Shown piece after piece: positions 47,224 to 58,378 of a DNA stretch of 64,000 bases. The notes beneath the pieces are model-generated. The model worked only from the letters and a program-made list of their open reading frames with translations, made no database searches and had not been told where the DNA came from. Source of the DNA: Anadara kagoshimensis (taxonomy: Eukaryota > Mollusca > Bivalvia > Arcoida > Arcidae); NCBI GenBank assembly GCA_021292105.1, contig CM037871.1:23308057-23372056 (forward strand), written 5' to 3'. The position numbers were made by a program, and so were the translations under genes. Every line of letters starts with the position of its first letter. The stretch's first letter is position 1.

Positions 47224-50008
47224 CTTTACTTACTTTACTTAAGCCTTGAACCCCTGGAGGTGGCATAGGCCATCCACAACCGCCCACCACTGTCTCCGGT
47301 CCTGGACGATCCGCTCTAGCTCCCCCCAGGAGCAGCCGGTTTTCTTGGCGTCTGCCTCCAGGTCCCTTCTCCAAGTGTTCTTGGGTCTGCCACTACTTCT
47401 CTTCCCCTGAGGATTCCAGATCAGGGCCTGGCGAGTGATGTTGGTCGGTGGTTTCCTCAGGGAGTGATCTCTTCTTCTGCTGGCATTTGGTTGGTTCTCT
47501 CTCAGAGATCTTTGTTGTTTGACGTTGGAATTGAACAGGCGGATTTTGGTGCGAGATGAGATGAGGTGCGATCGCCAAGATGTTCTTCAGGGCTTTGTAA
47601 GATGCGGGTCTTAACGTCTGCATCTGTTCCTCCCTGCTGGTTGATCACGCTCCCAAGGTACGTTAAGGACATTACCTCCTCCAAGTTGTTGTCTCCCAAC
47701 TTCATTACCTCTGTGCTAGAGGCGTTGATCTTCAGTATCTTGGTTTTGTCAGGATGGATGCGAAGGCCGACTTGGGAGGAGTTGGAAGCCAAGCTTGTGG
47801 TCTTGTTCTGCATCTGTTGCCGATTGTGGAGCGAGGTCGTCGGCGAAGTCTAAATTGTCTAGCTGAGTCCAAAGGGTCCATTGGATGCCGTCCCTCTGTC
47901 CATCTGTCGTCCGCTTCATCACCCAGTCATGGCGAGGAGGAACAGGAATGGTGACAGAAGGCATCCCTGACGTACGCCGGTCCTTACGTTGAAGCGACGT
48001 GTTAACTGGCCGCCATGAACAACCTGACAAAGCCATCCTCTCGTACGATTCCTTGATGAATCGTGTCAGTTTGCCTGGGATTCCGTAGTGTCGTAGGAGC
48101 TGCCAAAGGGTGTCACGATGGAGACTGTCAAAAGCCTTGCGGAGATCCACGAAGTTGATGTAAAGTGAGGAATTCCACTCCAGGGACTGCTCGACGATGA
48201 TACGTAGTGTGGCAATCTGGTCGGTACAGGATCTATCCTGCCTGAAGCCTGCCTGGTGGTCCAGGAGCCACTGCGTCCCCATCCTCTCTAAAAGTATCCT
48301 GTTGAACACTTTCCTTGGTACTGACAGGAGTGTGATGCCTCTGTAGTTCTCGCAGCTGCTCCCTTCTTTGGAAGCTTGATGATGTGTCCATCTTTCCAGT
48401 CTGTTGGTATTTCTTCCTGTTCCCAGATCTTCATAAAAAGCGGTAGCAGCATTCGGCTGTTCTTGGGGCTTCTGGGGGAATTCCATCTGGGCCGGCTGCC
48501 TTGCCGTGCTTCATCTTCTTAATGGCCCGGATGATTTCGTCTCTTGTTGGTGGATCACAGTTTATTTCAATGTCGGTATCTGCTTCAGGAATGTTTGGAG
48601 GGTCCTCAGGTGCTGGTCTGTTGAGACTGCTGTCTATATAGTCTCTTTTATCCTTTTTCAAATTCCTCTTCACTTCCTTGTGGGCCTGTATGTATTCTGC
48701 TTTTTGCTGCCGCTTTGCTGACTCTTGTGCAGCTTGTGTTGGCTGCTTCTTTCTTGAGTCTTCTGGTTTGGATCTTCTGAATGGTGTCCACTGAGATCCA
48801 GTCTTTGTGTTGTTTCTTCTTTGGCCCAAGCACTTCCTGGCATGTTTCTGTGAAGGTGTCTTTCGTTCTTTTCCAAAGGTCGTGGACATCGGTGTCTTCG
48901 GTGATAAGCTCCTGTAGTACTTGGAATCTGTTCTTCAGGCTCACGGTGAAAGCTGCCTGAGTTGTTTGTTCTTTCAGTAAGTTCACGTTGTACTTCAGCC
49001 TGCCTGTCAGTTCTCTTCAGCTTCATCTTGAGTCTCGCAGTCAGAAGGTGGCAGTCTGATGCTGCGTCTGCTCCCCTTCTCACTCGCACGTTTTGAAGAG
49101 ATCGTCTAAACTTCGTGTTGATACAGAGATGGTCTATTTGGTTTTCGGTGACATGGCCAGGCGATACCCAGGTGGCCTTATGTATCCTTTTGTGGGCAAA
49201 GATGCTGCCTCCGATGACAAGGTTGTTTAGTCCACAGAGGTTGGCGAATTTTTCTCCGTTTTAGTTCATCTCTCCAAGGGCATGTTGTCCCATTACCTCC
49301 TCATAGCCTCTGTTGTCCGATCCCACCTTTGCGTTTAAGTCCCCCATTAGGATGTTGATGTCTTTGTCCTTAAGCTTGTCTAGGACTGCCTGCAGTCTGT
49401 TATAGAACTGTCTTTGGATTCTTCGTCATGGTCATTGGGGGTGCGTAGCATTGGATTACGTTCATCTTGATGTTCTTCTTCTTGGTGGTGAAGGTTACTG
49501 TTATAATCCTTGGACCGTGCGCTTCCCATCCAATCAGAGTTTTCTGTGCTGTTCTTGAAAGCATGATTGCTACACCTTCAGTGTGTGCTGTATTCTCATC
49601 TTCGTGTCCTGAGTACAGCAAGAGTTCGCCTGTAGCCAGTCTTAATTGACCAGCCATCTTGTCTCGCTCAGTCCTAGCAGGGTGATGTTGTATCGGCGCA
49701 ACTCTGCTGACATTTGTGCTACCTTCCCTGCTTCGTACATGGTCTTGACGTTCCATGCACCGATGGTGGTGGTCGTCCTGGTTGACATAAGGGTTGTCGG
49801 CACTGAAACTTCCTTTTGGCTTTTGCTCCAGCACGTCATACGTCCTGCCGGAGCAGGACCCTCTTCTCCCAGGACTGAAGTTTCTTGGGTAGTTATGAAT
49901 GTTTCTGTAGGGTGTGGGGTTTTTTACAGGGTGGGTTGCTAACCCTACGCCCAACCCTCCTCCTTTATCCGGGCTTGGGACCGGCTGTTGTCTCGAAGAC
50001 AATCTGTT
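47224..50008 (-). mobile_element. Near full-length LINE (APE endonuclease + RT, RTE-like), frameshifted
   Basis: Read on the minus strand, a GC-richer unit starts near 50008 with an untranslated leader. The endonuclease begins TIGAWNVKTMYEAGKV and LLGLSETRW (49780-49650). It continues after a frameshift with AHTEGVAIMLSRTA (49580), NILMGDLNAKVGSD (49350, the GD-N-A motif), a stop near 49262, and ASDCHLLTARLKMK (49050, the SDH region). The RT follows: KKMKHGKAAGPDGIPPE (48510), NYRGITLLSVPRKVF (48350), LDHQAGFRQDRSC (48240), FVDLRKAFDS with catalytic Asp (48150), and LDNLDFADDLA with the DD pair (47850). Then come GLRIHPDKTKIL (47760) and GGTDADVKTRI (47620). The C-terminus GRPKNTWRRDLEADAK...AVVDGLCHLQGFKA ends at a natural stop (47254), followed by a TAAGTAAAGTAAGTAAAG tail. 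Several frameshifts and at least one stop make it dead, but few copies are this complete. Confidence 0.88.
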
Positions 50009-50793
50009 TCAAAGATCACATATATTTTGAGGGTATAGTAAGCAGTTTAAGCGTATGAAATGCAAATAAGTTTTCAGTGTTGTTTCTGTCTAATATTGAT
50101 CACAATCAGCTGACTGAATACTGTCTACAGTCATGTACTGTAAATTCAGAACACAAGGTATTCCTGAAATGCCTGAATTGAATTTTGAAGGCCACAGTTG
50201 TTTGTTGATAAAGAGTTCTATTCCCTGATGGTGCGTTAAAAGAATAAACGTTCCCTGTAAATAGCCATTAAGTTTTATATCTTGATGGAATTTGTAAGGC
50301 TAGATGGTGGTGCCTTGTACTTTCGCTTGATGGTATCGGCCGTCCGCTCTTATTTACTATCAATTAATTATTGACAATCATACAAAAACATTAACAGTAT
50401 AGAATCTGTCTTGCGTTTTTCCAGTGATCTCCAGTCCCAATGGAATCAACCGCTTTTCACAGATTTCCCTTTGAAACTGTAACGGGTATTTTTAGCCATA
50501 TTTTTTAGTCTTGATTCTATCAGAGCGGTAAGATTATAAATACTGGAGAAAACAGTGTTCTCACAAACAACCTATTTTGGCCAGCGACTGGCAAAGAAGG
50601 ATCTGTTTCAGTTGCAATTCAAACCTAGGGCAACGACTTGCAATGTGTTGTATTTAAGTCAGACGCGATAGAAGATTCTCTCTTGAAAGATCACTGTGTC
50701 ACTTGTGCTCCTAATGCACCTTCAACTTGTCGTTAAATACAAATGGTGTAGTGTTCACTTATTCTCTATTACCCGACCTAGTCTGAAAATATA
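50009..50793. other. Unannotated stretch
   Basis: Nothing recognisable between the LINE's 5' end and the next SINE. Confidence 0.5.
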
Positions 50794-51167
50794 ACCACTG
50801 CGATAGCTCAGTTGGTAGAGTGCTCGCTCCGTAAGTGGGAGGTCGTGGGTTCGATCCCCGGCCTGGTCTGACCCAAGATGGTTCGTGGGTTCGATCCCCG
50901 GCCTGGTCTGACCCAAGATGGTAGTGACTGTTCTTTTGCCGAGCACTCGGCATTACGAAATGAAACTCACGGTTCTTTTGGGTGGAAACTTAAAATAAAC
51001 GAGGTCCCGTGTCACTGTGGGCTTGCCACGCTAAAGAACACTGCTGTATAATGCCTTCAGCGTAACGCACAGGCAAAATTTCTGTACCTTCGCCTATAGC
51101 TGGTGACGTTTCGACATAAGTGAAATATTCTTGACTGGGACGTTAAACACCATTACTCAACTCAACT
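50794..51167 (+). mobile_element. tRNA-derived SINE with duplicated B box
   Basis: The head GATAGCTCAGTTGGTAGAGT and GCTCCGTAAGTGGGAGGTCG is very tRNA-like. The 40-bp segment starting TCGTGGGTTCGATCCCCGGC is present twice in direct order (50843 and 50883), so two intact B boxes lie in tandem. The body has TGACTGTTCTTTTGCCGAGC, CACTCGGCATTACG and AGGTCCCGTGTCACTGTGGG, and the tail is CTGGGACGTTAAACACCATT. Apart from the duplication it is one of the better preserved copies. Confidence 0.9.
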
Positions 51168-51433
51168 TATTAGTCTGAAAATAGGCTGCTACATAATCGT
51201 TATTTCGTCAAGTATTCGGTAATTTTAATTACTAGTAGAATGGCGTTCCAATAGAATTTTCAAATGGCGATGTAACTTTTCCCAATTAAGAAATCGGACA
51301 AAACCAGCTGTAGCAATATGTTTTATGTATTCTGTGTTCATCAAAACTTTTTTATTTCAAATATTTCTGTTACTTTTATGTGCGCATTTTATTTTGTAAT
51401 ATTACAAAAGTACACGTTTTACACCCAATTTAT

Positions 51434-51680
51434 CACCACTACTGTAGCTTAGTCGGTAGAGTACTAGTCTCGTATATCGGGAGTTGGGATCTGAACACTG
51501 ACTGGGTCTGACCACGACTTTGAAATACAATAGTGACTTTATGTTCCTCAATAATTTGGCATTTAAATCACGATGACCATTTCATGATAAGGAACATGCG
51601 CGAACTGCAATGATAAACAATTCTGCCGCTTCAATTTTATCCTGATATAAATGAAATATGCTTGACTTGTTGACTTGGAC

Positions 51681-51734
<54 letters not shown>

Positions 51735-51742
51735 ATCATTCA

Positions 51743-51777
<35 letters not shown>
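51434..51777 (+). mobile_element. tRNA-derived SINE followed by (AAAT)n and (AATC)n
   Basis: The head TGTAGCTTAGTCGGTAGAGT and the degraded B box GGGATCTGAACACTGACTGG are followed by an eroded family body ending GACTTGGACGTAAA. It then runs into (AAAT)n (51684-51735) and (CAAT)n (51744-51777), which probably expanded from the SINE tail. Confidence 0.82.
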
Positions 51778-53320
51778 TTTATCTTTATATACCCGTAACT
51801 ACAGTGTAATTTTCACTGGAACTTTTATAACAGGAGGTGCGTTTTTGAGAGCCTATAACTTTTTATGCACGATATTTTTATTCCGCAAGACAAATCTTCA
51901 GAAAAATATGTTTACTATTACTCCTCAAAATTTCAAGCCCCTACGTAGAAATGAATCCCCCGGCCGTTTTTAAATAAGGTCTATCATTTTAGTCGATTTC
52001 AAGCCCGTTTCTAGGCAAACAAATGAAATGCGCATGCGCGATGTTATAGTCACAGAAACGCTTCGACGCTTTATCCCCTAATCGAGCGGTTTCGATTTAT
52101 CCCCCCCCCCCACCTGATAATTGACCTAAAATTATTGGATTCGTCGTCCTAATTCTAGCAAAAATGAGACAATTTTAAAAACCTGTTCCCTTTTATTATA
52201 AATATCACTAATACTAATAAAATTCGATAGAACCTATATTCTACAATCTAGAAAAATGTGAGGATAGCAAATTTATACTACTTTTCACTTATATTTCTCA
52301 GATTTTCGAAGTTTCCGTTGCCATGGTAACGAGTATTTGATTAAATTTATGATAAAATTTAAATCAAGTGAAAATCATCATATAAGTGTTTACAATATAT
52401 ATTGCTGACCACGCACTTTTGAATTGTTGATAGTCAGAACCCTATACGTTCGAGATCAACATTGAAACTAACAGAATATGGACGCTTTTGTTGAGAATTA
52501 AGCATACCTATTTAAATGAAATTTACGTCGTACAAATTTTGATTAGATTATTGAAACTGATTTTATTTATCAAAATTCATATTTTTAATTGCTGGTATAT
52601 ATAAATAGGCGAAATATTTCAAGTTTTAACAGAAATTCCCGCTTTTTGTGATTTTAGGGTTTCCGGTTTCTGTTGTCATGGTGACCGATATTTGTCGAAA
52701 AATATTTTTTATTCTTATTTTGTAATATATTTATGGTTTTACATTTTAATGTTTCAATCAAGAATTTAAAAAAAACCAATGGAGTCGAAACTGCGATCTA
52801 TTTGGTTGTTCAAATATAAATTCAGCACATATATATAGTGTTTGTTTTCAGTAATTGACTGAAAATACACTAAATTTGCTGCTTTTATTTTTTGGGAAAA
52901 CACGAAAATTTTGATGTAATTTTTATACAGCATCTTTGCATAATATTTAAAGTTAATATGGACTCGACTATAGATCTATATGTTTCTAGTGTGTCAAAAT
53001 TAAGATATGAGCAATTTATTGAAACAGATGCAAAAATGTGCAGAATATTACTCATTTTCTTGGTAAAATCGATGGTTACGTTGCCATGGTAACTAATATT
53101 TAGATTTATGCACCTATAAGCGAAGTATGGTATATAGGGATACTAAATATATATGGGTTGGTATTAAAAACTTTTAGCCCTAAATGCCCGAAAAATTGCA
53201 TTGAAAATCAGGTAAAAAGTCACAAAATTAGCGGGGTTAAGGGGTTAAACAAATATGAATAACATATGCTACCATTTATAACGGATCTAGGAAAATCAAT
53301 CTGTTATTACAAAAACAGAT
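51778..53320. repeat. Repeat-rich stretch with recurring CCATGGTAAC blocks
   Basis: GTTGCCATGGTAACGAGTAT (52317), GTTGTCATGGTGACCGATAT (52671) and GTTGCCATGGTAACTAATAT (53080) recur 350-410 bp apart with similar AT-rich surroundings, suggesting three diverged units. 51941-52112 is the reverse complement of 60597-60746. The stretch ends near GGGGTTAAGGGGTTAAAC (53234). A (C)10 run lies near 52102. No protein is encoded. Confidence 0.6.
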
Positions 53321-53322
53321 TT

Positions 53323-53324
<2 letters not shown>

Positions 53325-53383
<59 letters not shown>
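53325..53383 (+). repeat. (GA)n microsatellite
   Basis: About 29 uninterrupted GA dinucleotides; the frame across it is not a gene. Confidence 0.97.
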
Positions 53384-53386
<3 letters not shown>

Positions 53387-53784
53387 TGTGTCGGGACACT
53401 TTATTGTATGTATTATATACCATCTTAACATCACGGTTACCATTGGTTTTCATTTATTCATGCCAAATGCTTTAAAGCTGATGAATTTTGCGTTTCACCT
53501 TTGGGTATTTTTGTAATATAGAATAATCAAACAATTGAAACTTTTCCGTAAGTGCTACACAGAAGTGACATTTAACGTTACAAAAGTGACTGTTGTATCA
53601 TTAACATTCAATTTTGACAATTAATCTGTGAAATTTAAACACCGTCAGAGGTAACCATGCATGTTTTCGTTTCATTTTGCAACAAAAATACATCAACTGA
53701 TTGGAAAATCAATTTACTTCCGATAAATTAGTATAATACTTCATGCAGACAGTATATACATATTATACCAGTTTTAATTTTACA

Positions 53785-53828
53785 GCACTAGACGGTCGTT
53801 TCGGAATACAATTCCTCATCAGTAGTGC
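53785..53828 (-). ncRNA. Hammerhead ribozyme, type I, minimal stem III
   Basis: The minus strand has stem I GCACTA/TAGTGC (6 bp, perfect) and the core CTGATGA (53822-53816). Stem II is GGAAT-TGT-ATTCC (5 bp, perfect), followed by GAAA (53802-53799), a two-base-pair stem III AC-GACC-GT, and cleavage triplet GTC ending at 53791. Every invariant core base of the hammerhead is present. Minimal hammerheads of this form are known from Penelope-like elements and related retroelements, where they process transcripts. None of the nearby frames is an obvious RT, so the host element is unidentified; it may be a relic terminal repeat. Confidence 0.85.
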
Positions 53829-54447
53829 TTGGACCAAAATTATGAAACCAAAATTATTTCAGTGAAGATGTTGAAAAGCTACCCAAAGGACATGTCAGCA
53901 AGTACACATCCTTGTGATCTCGATGCTAATTTGCATATCAAAAGGGACCGCGATATGTTACGGGATTTCGCGAAGTTGCCAATCTCCAAGTTTTATATGT
54001 CTCTGACTAAAATAAACAAATAAATATATAGAATTTGTTGAGTTATGACAAATCTAATTCCACTGCATAACCAACGCCGCAAGTGGTGGGCCTACGCTGG
54101 CTGGATTTCCTACAACAGACTTCGAGCTATGGCAAACATTATTCGAAGTTGTATTTTCCAACGAACTAGTCCCATGGCGAGTAGACCTATAATTCTGTTA
54201 GATTCAATTACGCTGTGTTGTATCCGCAACGACAACGGATAATTGGTCCTACCGTTTCCACTTTCAAATTGCCTTCGCTTCAGTTTTGGTGAGTATCTGA
54301 ATGAAAGTATAAATTTGCTGGTTTTACACAGGAAAGGGTTGTGGAAACAAATACTGTTGAATACTTGATTTCGGGGTAAAATAGAATATAAGCTAAATTT
54401 AGACAGTTGCATCTCTGAATACACCGTGTACAACTCTTACCATGTCA
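53829..54447. other. Unannotated stretch
   Basis: The plus frame 53829-54023 (64 codons) and minus frame 54110-54433 (107 codons) have no recognised family. The stretch may belong to the element that carried the hammerhead. Confidence 0.4.
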
Positions 54448-54935
54448 CAGTGTATGAACGGAACTGTACGCAAAAAGGTAGCTACTGTTCGGCGAAGCGA
54501 GAGACAATGAGGTCAACGAGTAAAATTGTTTCTTATTTTCTTGTTGCGTAAATAGCACTCGAAATCAAATACGGTAAATAAGCAGTTGTTCTCTATCTTC
54601 TTCTTGGGCGTATTTGTATGTTTTAGAATCTCAAAATAAATTAAATATTCCATTAAGAACAATCATGAACACGTATTTGAGCAACGCTGGACCTATCTAA
54701 AATGTAGATTTATGCTCATTTAATCGAAAATATCCGAGAATTTTAAAATACATGATGAAAACAAACCTTTTTTCAATCAGTCTATATAGTTACAAAATCT
54801 ATTTTGGCACAGAAACATTCAAAATATGAATTCAAACGACATGACTGACAAGATGTTACTGTACCGGTAGTTTATATTTTGTCTGTACCGGTAGTGAGTT
54901 TCTAGTGACAGAAACACTGTACCGGTAGTTTTTAT
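54448..54935 (+). repeat. Dispersed element, inverted relative of 59886-60352
   Basis: CACAGTGTATGAACGGAACT and AAAAAGGTAGCTACTGTTCG (54448-54497) reappear on the minus strand at 60352-60303. TGTACCGGTAGTTT-type phrases (three in 54862-54935) reappear inverted at 59889-59935. The middle 330 bp is not obviously shared, so only the two ends are conserved. Confidence 0.65.
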
Positions 54936-55096
54936 TGTGATACTTTAACTTCAGTCTCTCTGGGATACTGGGGAAATTTCCCTTTTTCTAGTCAGAGATT
55001 TTTTGTACTTTTATGCTTATTATGCTACCATATGATTTTATCTAATTAGTTGTATAAGTATTATGGTAATACAGCCACCACTTCCTTTTAAACATA

Positions 55097-55441
55097 ACCC
55101 CTGCGGTAGCTTAGTTGGTAGAGTGCTCGCTCCGTAAGTGGGAGGTCGTTGCTTCAAACCATGACCAGGTCTGACCCAAAACTTGGAAGTGGCAAGTGAC
55201 TATTTTTTCGCCAAGCACTCGGCATTACGAAATGAAAGTCACGGTTCTTTCGGATGGGAACTTAAAATAAACGAGGTCCCGTGTCATGGTAGGCTTGGCG
55301 CGATAAAGAACCCTGCTGTAAATTGCCATCAGTGCAACATACAGGCAAAATTTATGCACCTTCACCTATAGCTGGCGATTTCTTGGTATAAGTGAAATAT
55401 TCATGACTGGGACGTAGAACACATTTACTCAACTCCTCTTA
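55097..55441 (+). mobile_element. tRNA-derived SINE
   Basis: The head CGGTAGCTTAGTTGGTAGAG and CTCCGTAAGTGGGAGGTCGT has a weakened B box (GCTTCAAACC). The body CACTCGGCATTACGAAATGA and AGGTCCCGTGTCATGGTAGG is highly similar to the SINE at 50794, as is the CTGGGACGTAGAACACATTT tail. Confidence 0.88.
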
Positions 55442-55549
55442 AACTTGTGATATTGCTTTGTCCAAAAAAGATCGTAAAATAAAATACTTTCATTTACACA
55501 GATGGTTTTTTACCATTGATGTTACTGCAAATAGTCTTCATACATTTTT

Positions 55550-55753
55550 ATTTTTACGACATTGAGCTTGAACTTAAGTTTGAAACTACTCGCACCTTAA
55601 AGTCGCCCTGAGTGTGCGCTACGTACAATGAAAAACATAAACTTAACTTAATATCCTTCCATTTTTGTCTGTCCTTCGTTGCTGCTTTGGCTGTGTTCCA
55701 ACTACTCCATCCAGCAGCGTTTCTTTCCTTTTTCGTTGTTCTCCTCCATGTGG
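55550..55753 (-). pseudogene. LINE-3, extreme 3' end (outer host of nested stack)
   Basis: The minus strand reads STWRRTTKKERNAAGWSSW and NTAKAATKDRQKWKDI, the tryptophan-rich C-terminus of an RTE-like LINE. Its upstream part lies across the inserted elements at 57054-59560, which end in GKRGRPKTTWRR. The two sides overlap by CTCC[T/G]CCATGTGG, the target-site duplication of the inserted LINE-2. Confidence 0.75.
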
Positions 55754-57053
55754 ACTTCTTACTTTTTTCTTTAGTCCTCTTCGTGCGTGTGTGCACATAA
55801 GGCCACCACCAGCTCTCTCCACAACTGTCTGTCCTTAGCCTTTTTTTCGCTTCTTTCCACCCCATCCCATCTCTTTCAGCTCTTTCTCTACTGTCCGCCT
55901 CCATGTTTCCTTCGGTCTTCCCCGCTTTCTCTTCCCATCTGGTGTCCATTTTAGTGAGACTCTGGTGGTACTGTTGTTGTCTTGTCTCATCACATGTCCA
56001 ATCCACCGCTATCTACATTGTTTTATTCTGCTCTGATATCCTTCTGGGCACAGATTTCATGTAGTCTCTCGTTACTTATTTTTCTTGGCCAGTAGATCTT
56101 GCATATCTTTCTGAGGCAGGTGTTATGGAATGCGGTCAGTTTTTGAAAATCAGTCTGGGTAACTCTCCAGCATTCTGAACCATATAATAGCACAGATTTC
56201 ACATTGCTATTGTAGATTCTCAATTTGGTGGTTTTGGAAAGCATTCCTGATTTTCAGATGGAGTGTAGTTGTCTAAAGGCTGATCTTGCTTTACCTATCC
56301 TGGATTTGATGTCTTTGAATGCTCCATTATCATTACTGATGGTGCTGCCCAGATATGTGAAGTCCTCGGTTTCTTCGATTATTCCATTGTTATATGTATC
56401 AGTGTTCCAGTTGTGTTCTCATTGATAGACATGACTTTTGTCTTACTGGTGTTGATCTCCAATCCCACCTTAGCTGTTACTGCACATAGCTTGTCGGTCT
56501 TTATCTGCATGTGCCTTCTGTTGTTGGATATGAGACAAATATCATCTGCGAAGTCTAGATCTTCGAGGAATGTACTGAGCGTCCATCTGATTCCTGTGTT
56601 TTGGTTGCCTAGTGTTGTTCGCATGCACCAGTCGATGACAACAAGGAAGAGTAGCGGTGAAATAGCACAACCCTGTCTAACTCCCGTCTGTATTTTTCGA
56701 ACCACTCGGACAGCTGACCTTGATGTAATACACTGCATTTGTAGTTGTCATAAAACATCTTGATTATCTGTGCTATTTTTGGTGGTAGCCTGTATGCCAG
56801 TAATATTTTCCAGATAGATCCCCTGTTGACACTGTCAAATGCTTTCTGGAAGTCAATGAAGTTTAGAATTAGTTTGTTCTGCCATTCGATACTTTGCTCA
56901 ATGATGTTTCTGATAGCAAAGATATGGTCTATGCAGCTTTTGTTGGCTCTGAATCCAGCTTGCTCTTTGCGTAATTTTTTATCAATAGCTGCAGATATCC
57001 TGTTGGCAATAACTCTAAGGAATACTTTACTAGGGACTGATAACAGAGAAATC
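55754..57053 (-). mobile_element. LINE-2, 5'-truncated RTE-like LINE nested in LINE-3
   Basis: Minus strand, starting abruptly inside the RT at ISLLSVPSKVFLRVIANRI (57050). It continues with KLRKEQAGFRANKSC, LNFIDFQKAFDSVNRGS (catalytic Asp), TGVRQGCAISPLLFLVVID, LEDLDFADDICLIS (DD pair), VGLEINTSKTKVMS (56460), NSNVKSVLLYGSECWRVTQ (56190) and RGRPKETWRRT. A one-base slip in an A-run (55847) breaks the end. Beyond it the other frame gives KDRQLWRELVVALCAHTHEE and a stop at ~55773, followed by a GAAAAAAGTAAGAAG tail. Frameshifts near 56700, 56380 and 56010 inactivate it. The RT palm motifs are well kept, so the insertion is relatively young. Confidence 0.85.
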
Positions 57054-57075
57054 CTCCGCCATGTGGTCTTAGGTC
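57054..57075 (-). repeat. Target-site junctions of LINE-2 and hAT element
   Basis: 57054-57066 (CTCCGCCATGTGG) duplicates 55741-55753 (CTCCTCCATGTGG) with one mismatch. 57068-57075 (CTTAGGTC) duplicates 58371-58378 exactly. Both are pieces of LINE-3 coding sequence (GRPKTTWRR). Confidence 0.88.
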
Positions 57076-58370
57076 CAGGCATGGGGCGAATTACATTGCA
57101 ATGTAATGCATTACATTACAATTACTTTGACAAAAGTAGCATTATATTACAATTACAAATACAATTACATGTATTTTGGAAAGTTATGCATTACATTACA
57201 ATTACTTTACCAAAGTAATGCATTATATTACACATTACATTTCATAAAGAATTCAAACATAAATATGATATGTTTCGGATTCAGTTTGAAATTAAAATTT
57301 TGGGTTCTTTTTCTATAAAGTTCTTATGTTTTGATTTACAACTGTTGAAAACAGGAGTATATATACGGTAGTCAATAAGTGCATGTATAGATTCTTTTTG
57401 CTTTGGGTCATTCAACTGATATTTCTACTGTTTACCAGTAGGTTTTACAAAATTTGTCAAAGTTGATTGTTCATCTATGTCAGGTTTTTTTATTATCCAA
57501 ATATACATTTCTGTTTTTACTCTAAAAATTAAGAAGAAAAAACAGAGATGCTGTAAGGATTTTTTTCATATTATATGTTTTTATTTTTTATTTATTTTAT
57601 TCACTGAATGTTTCTTAATTACCATTAAATCAAAACAGTAAAAGGAGTTGATAGGTATACAAACTAATTAGTGGTATTGTCAGGTGTAATTTATAAACCA
57701 TACCTTTAACAAATAACTTCTTTAATCATTAAAGATAGGTTACCTTAATAGCATATAAAAAGGATTACAAAAAAAAAAAAAAACAATTTCTTGTAAAAAT
57801 AAAATTGTTTTCATCACAGGTTATCAGTTAAAGCAAAATTACAAATTATTGTAGTTACTGAAGTTAGCGACTTATTTTTAGATATGTTGCAAATTTTGAT
57901 GTGATCTTTAGACTTCCCGATAGTATTAAAACAGCATTTGCATTTTGCTTTAAAATGTATTTTTATCCTTTACATTTGTTGGAAATTCAAAATGATCTGA
58001 AGTATACTAAGTTTTTAGCATTTTATATAGTTTTAGTATTAAGGTTGAATGAAATAAATTAATAGTTTCACAACAGTTCACAGTTAGAATTTTTCTAGAC
58101 ATCGATTTTCATATTTGGGAAAAAAGTAGCATGTAGGTACTTACTAGCCCTGAATTGTAATGGTAATAATATCTAACATTTAATACAGAGAAGTAATGCT
58201 ATGTAATGCCATGTAATGCTTAAATTACATGCATTTTTGTCTATGTAATGCATTACATTACAATTACATGTAATGCAAAAATTGGGGCATTACACATTAC
58301 ATGTATTACTTGAGAAAATGTAATGCATTACAGGGCATTACAATTACAAATTAGCATTACCCCATGCCTG
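57076..58370. mobile_element. hAT-type non-autonomous element, 1295 bp
   Basis: The ends CAGGCATGGGGCGAATTACA and, on the minus strand, CAGGCATGGGGTAATGCTAA form 11-bp perfect terminal inverted repeats, flanked by exact 8-bp duplications CTTAGGTC. Eight-base duplications and CA(G)G...ends are hAT hallmarks. Subterminal regions on both sides are dense in TAATGCATTACA and ATTACAATTAC, forming many short palindromes. The centre is AT-rich without a transposase frame. It inserted into LINE-3. Confidence 0.92.
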
Positions 58371-58378
58371 CTTAGGTC

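Noticed and set aside
55554..56006. Single 150-codon LINE C-terminus
   Set aside because: It is a chance fusion of the LINE-2 tail, its 3' simple tail and the LINE-3 tail. Two tryptophan-rich ends and a duplicated target site lie inside it.
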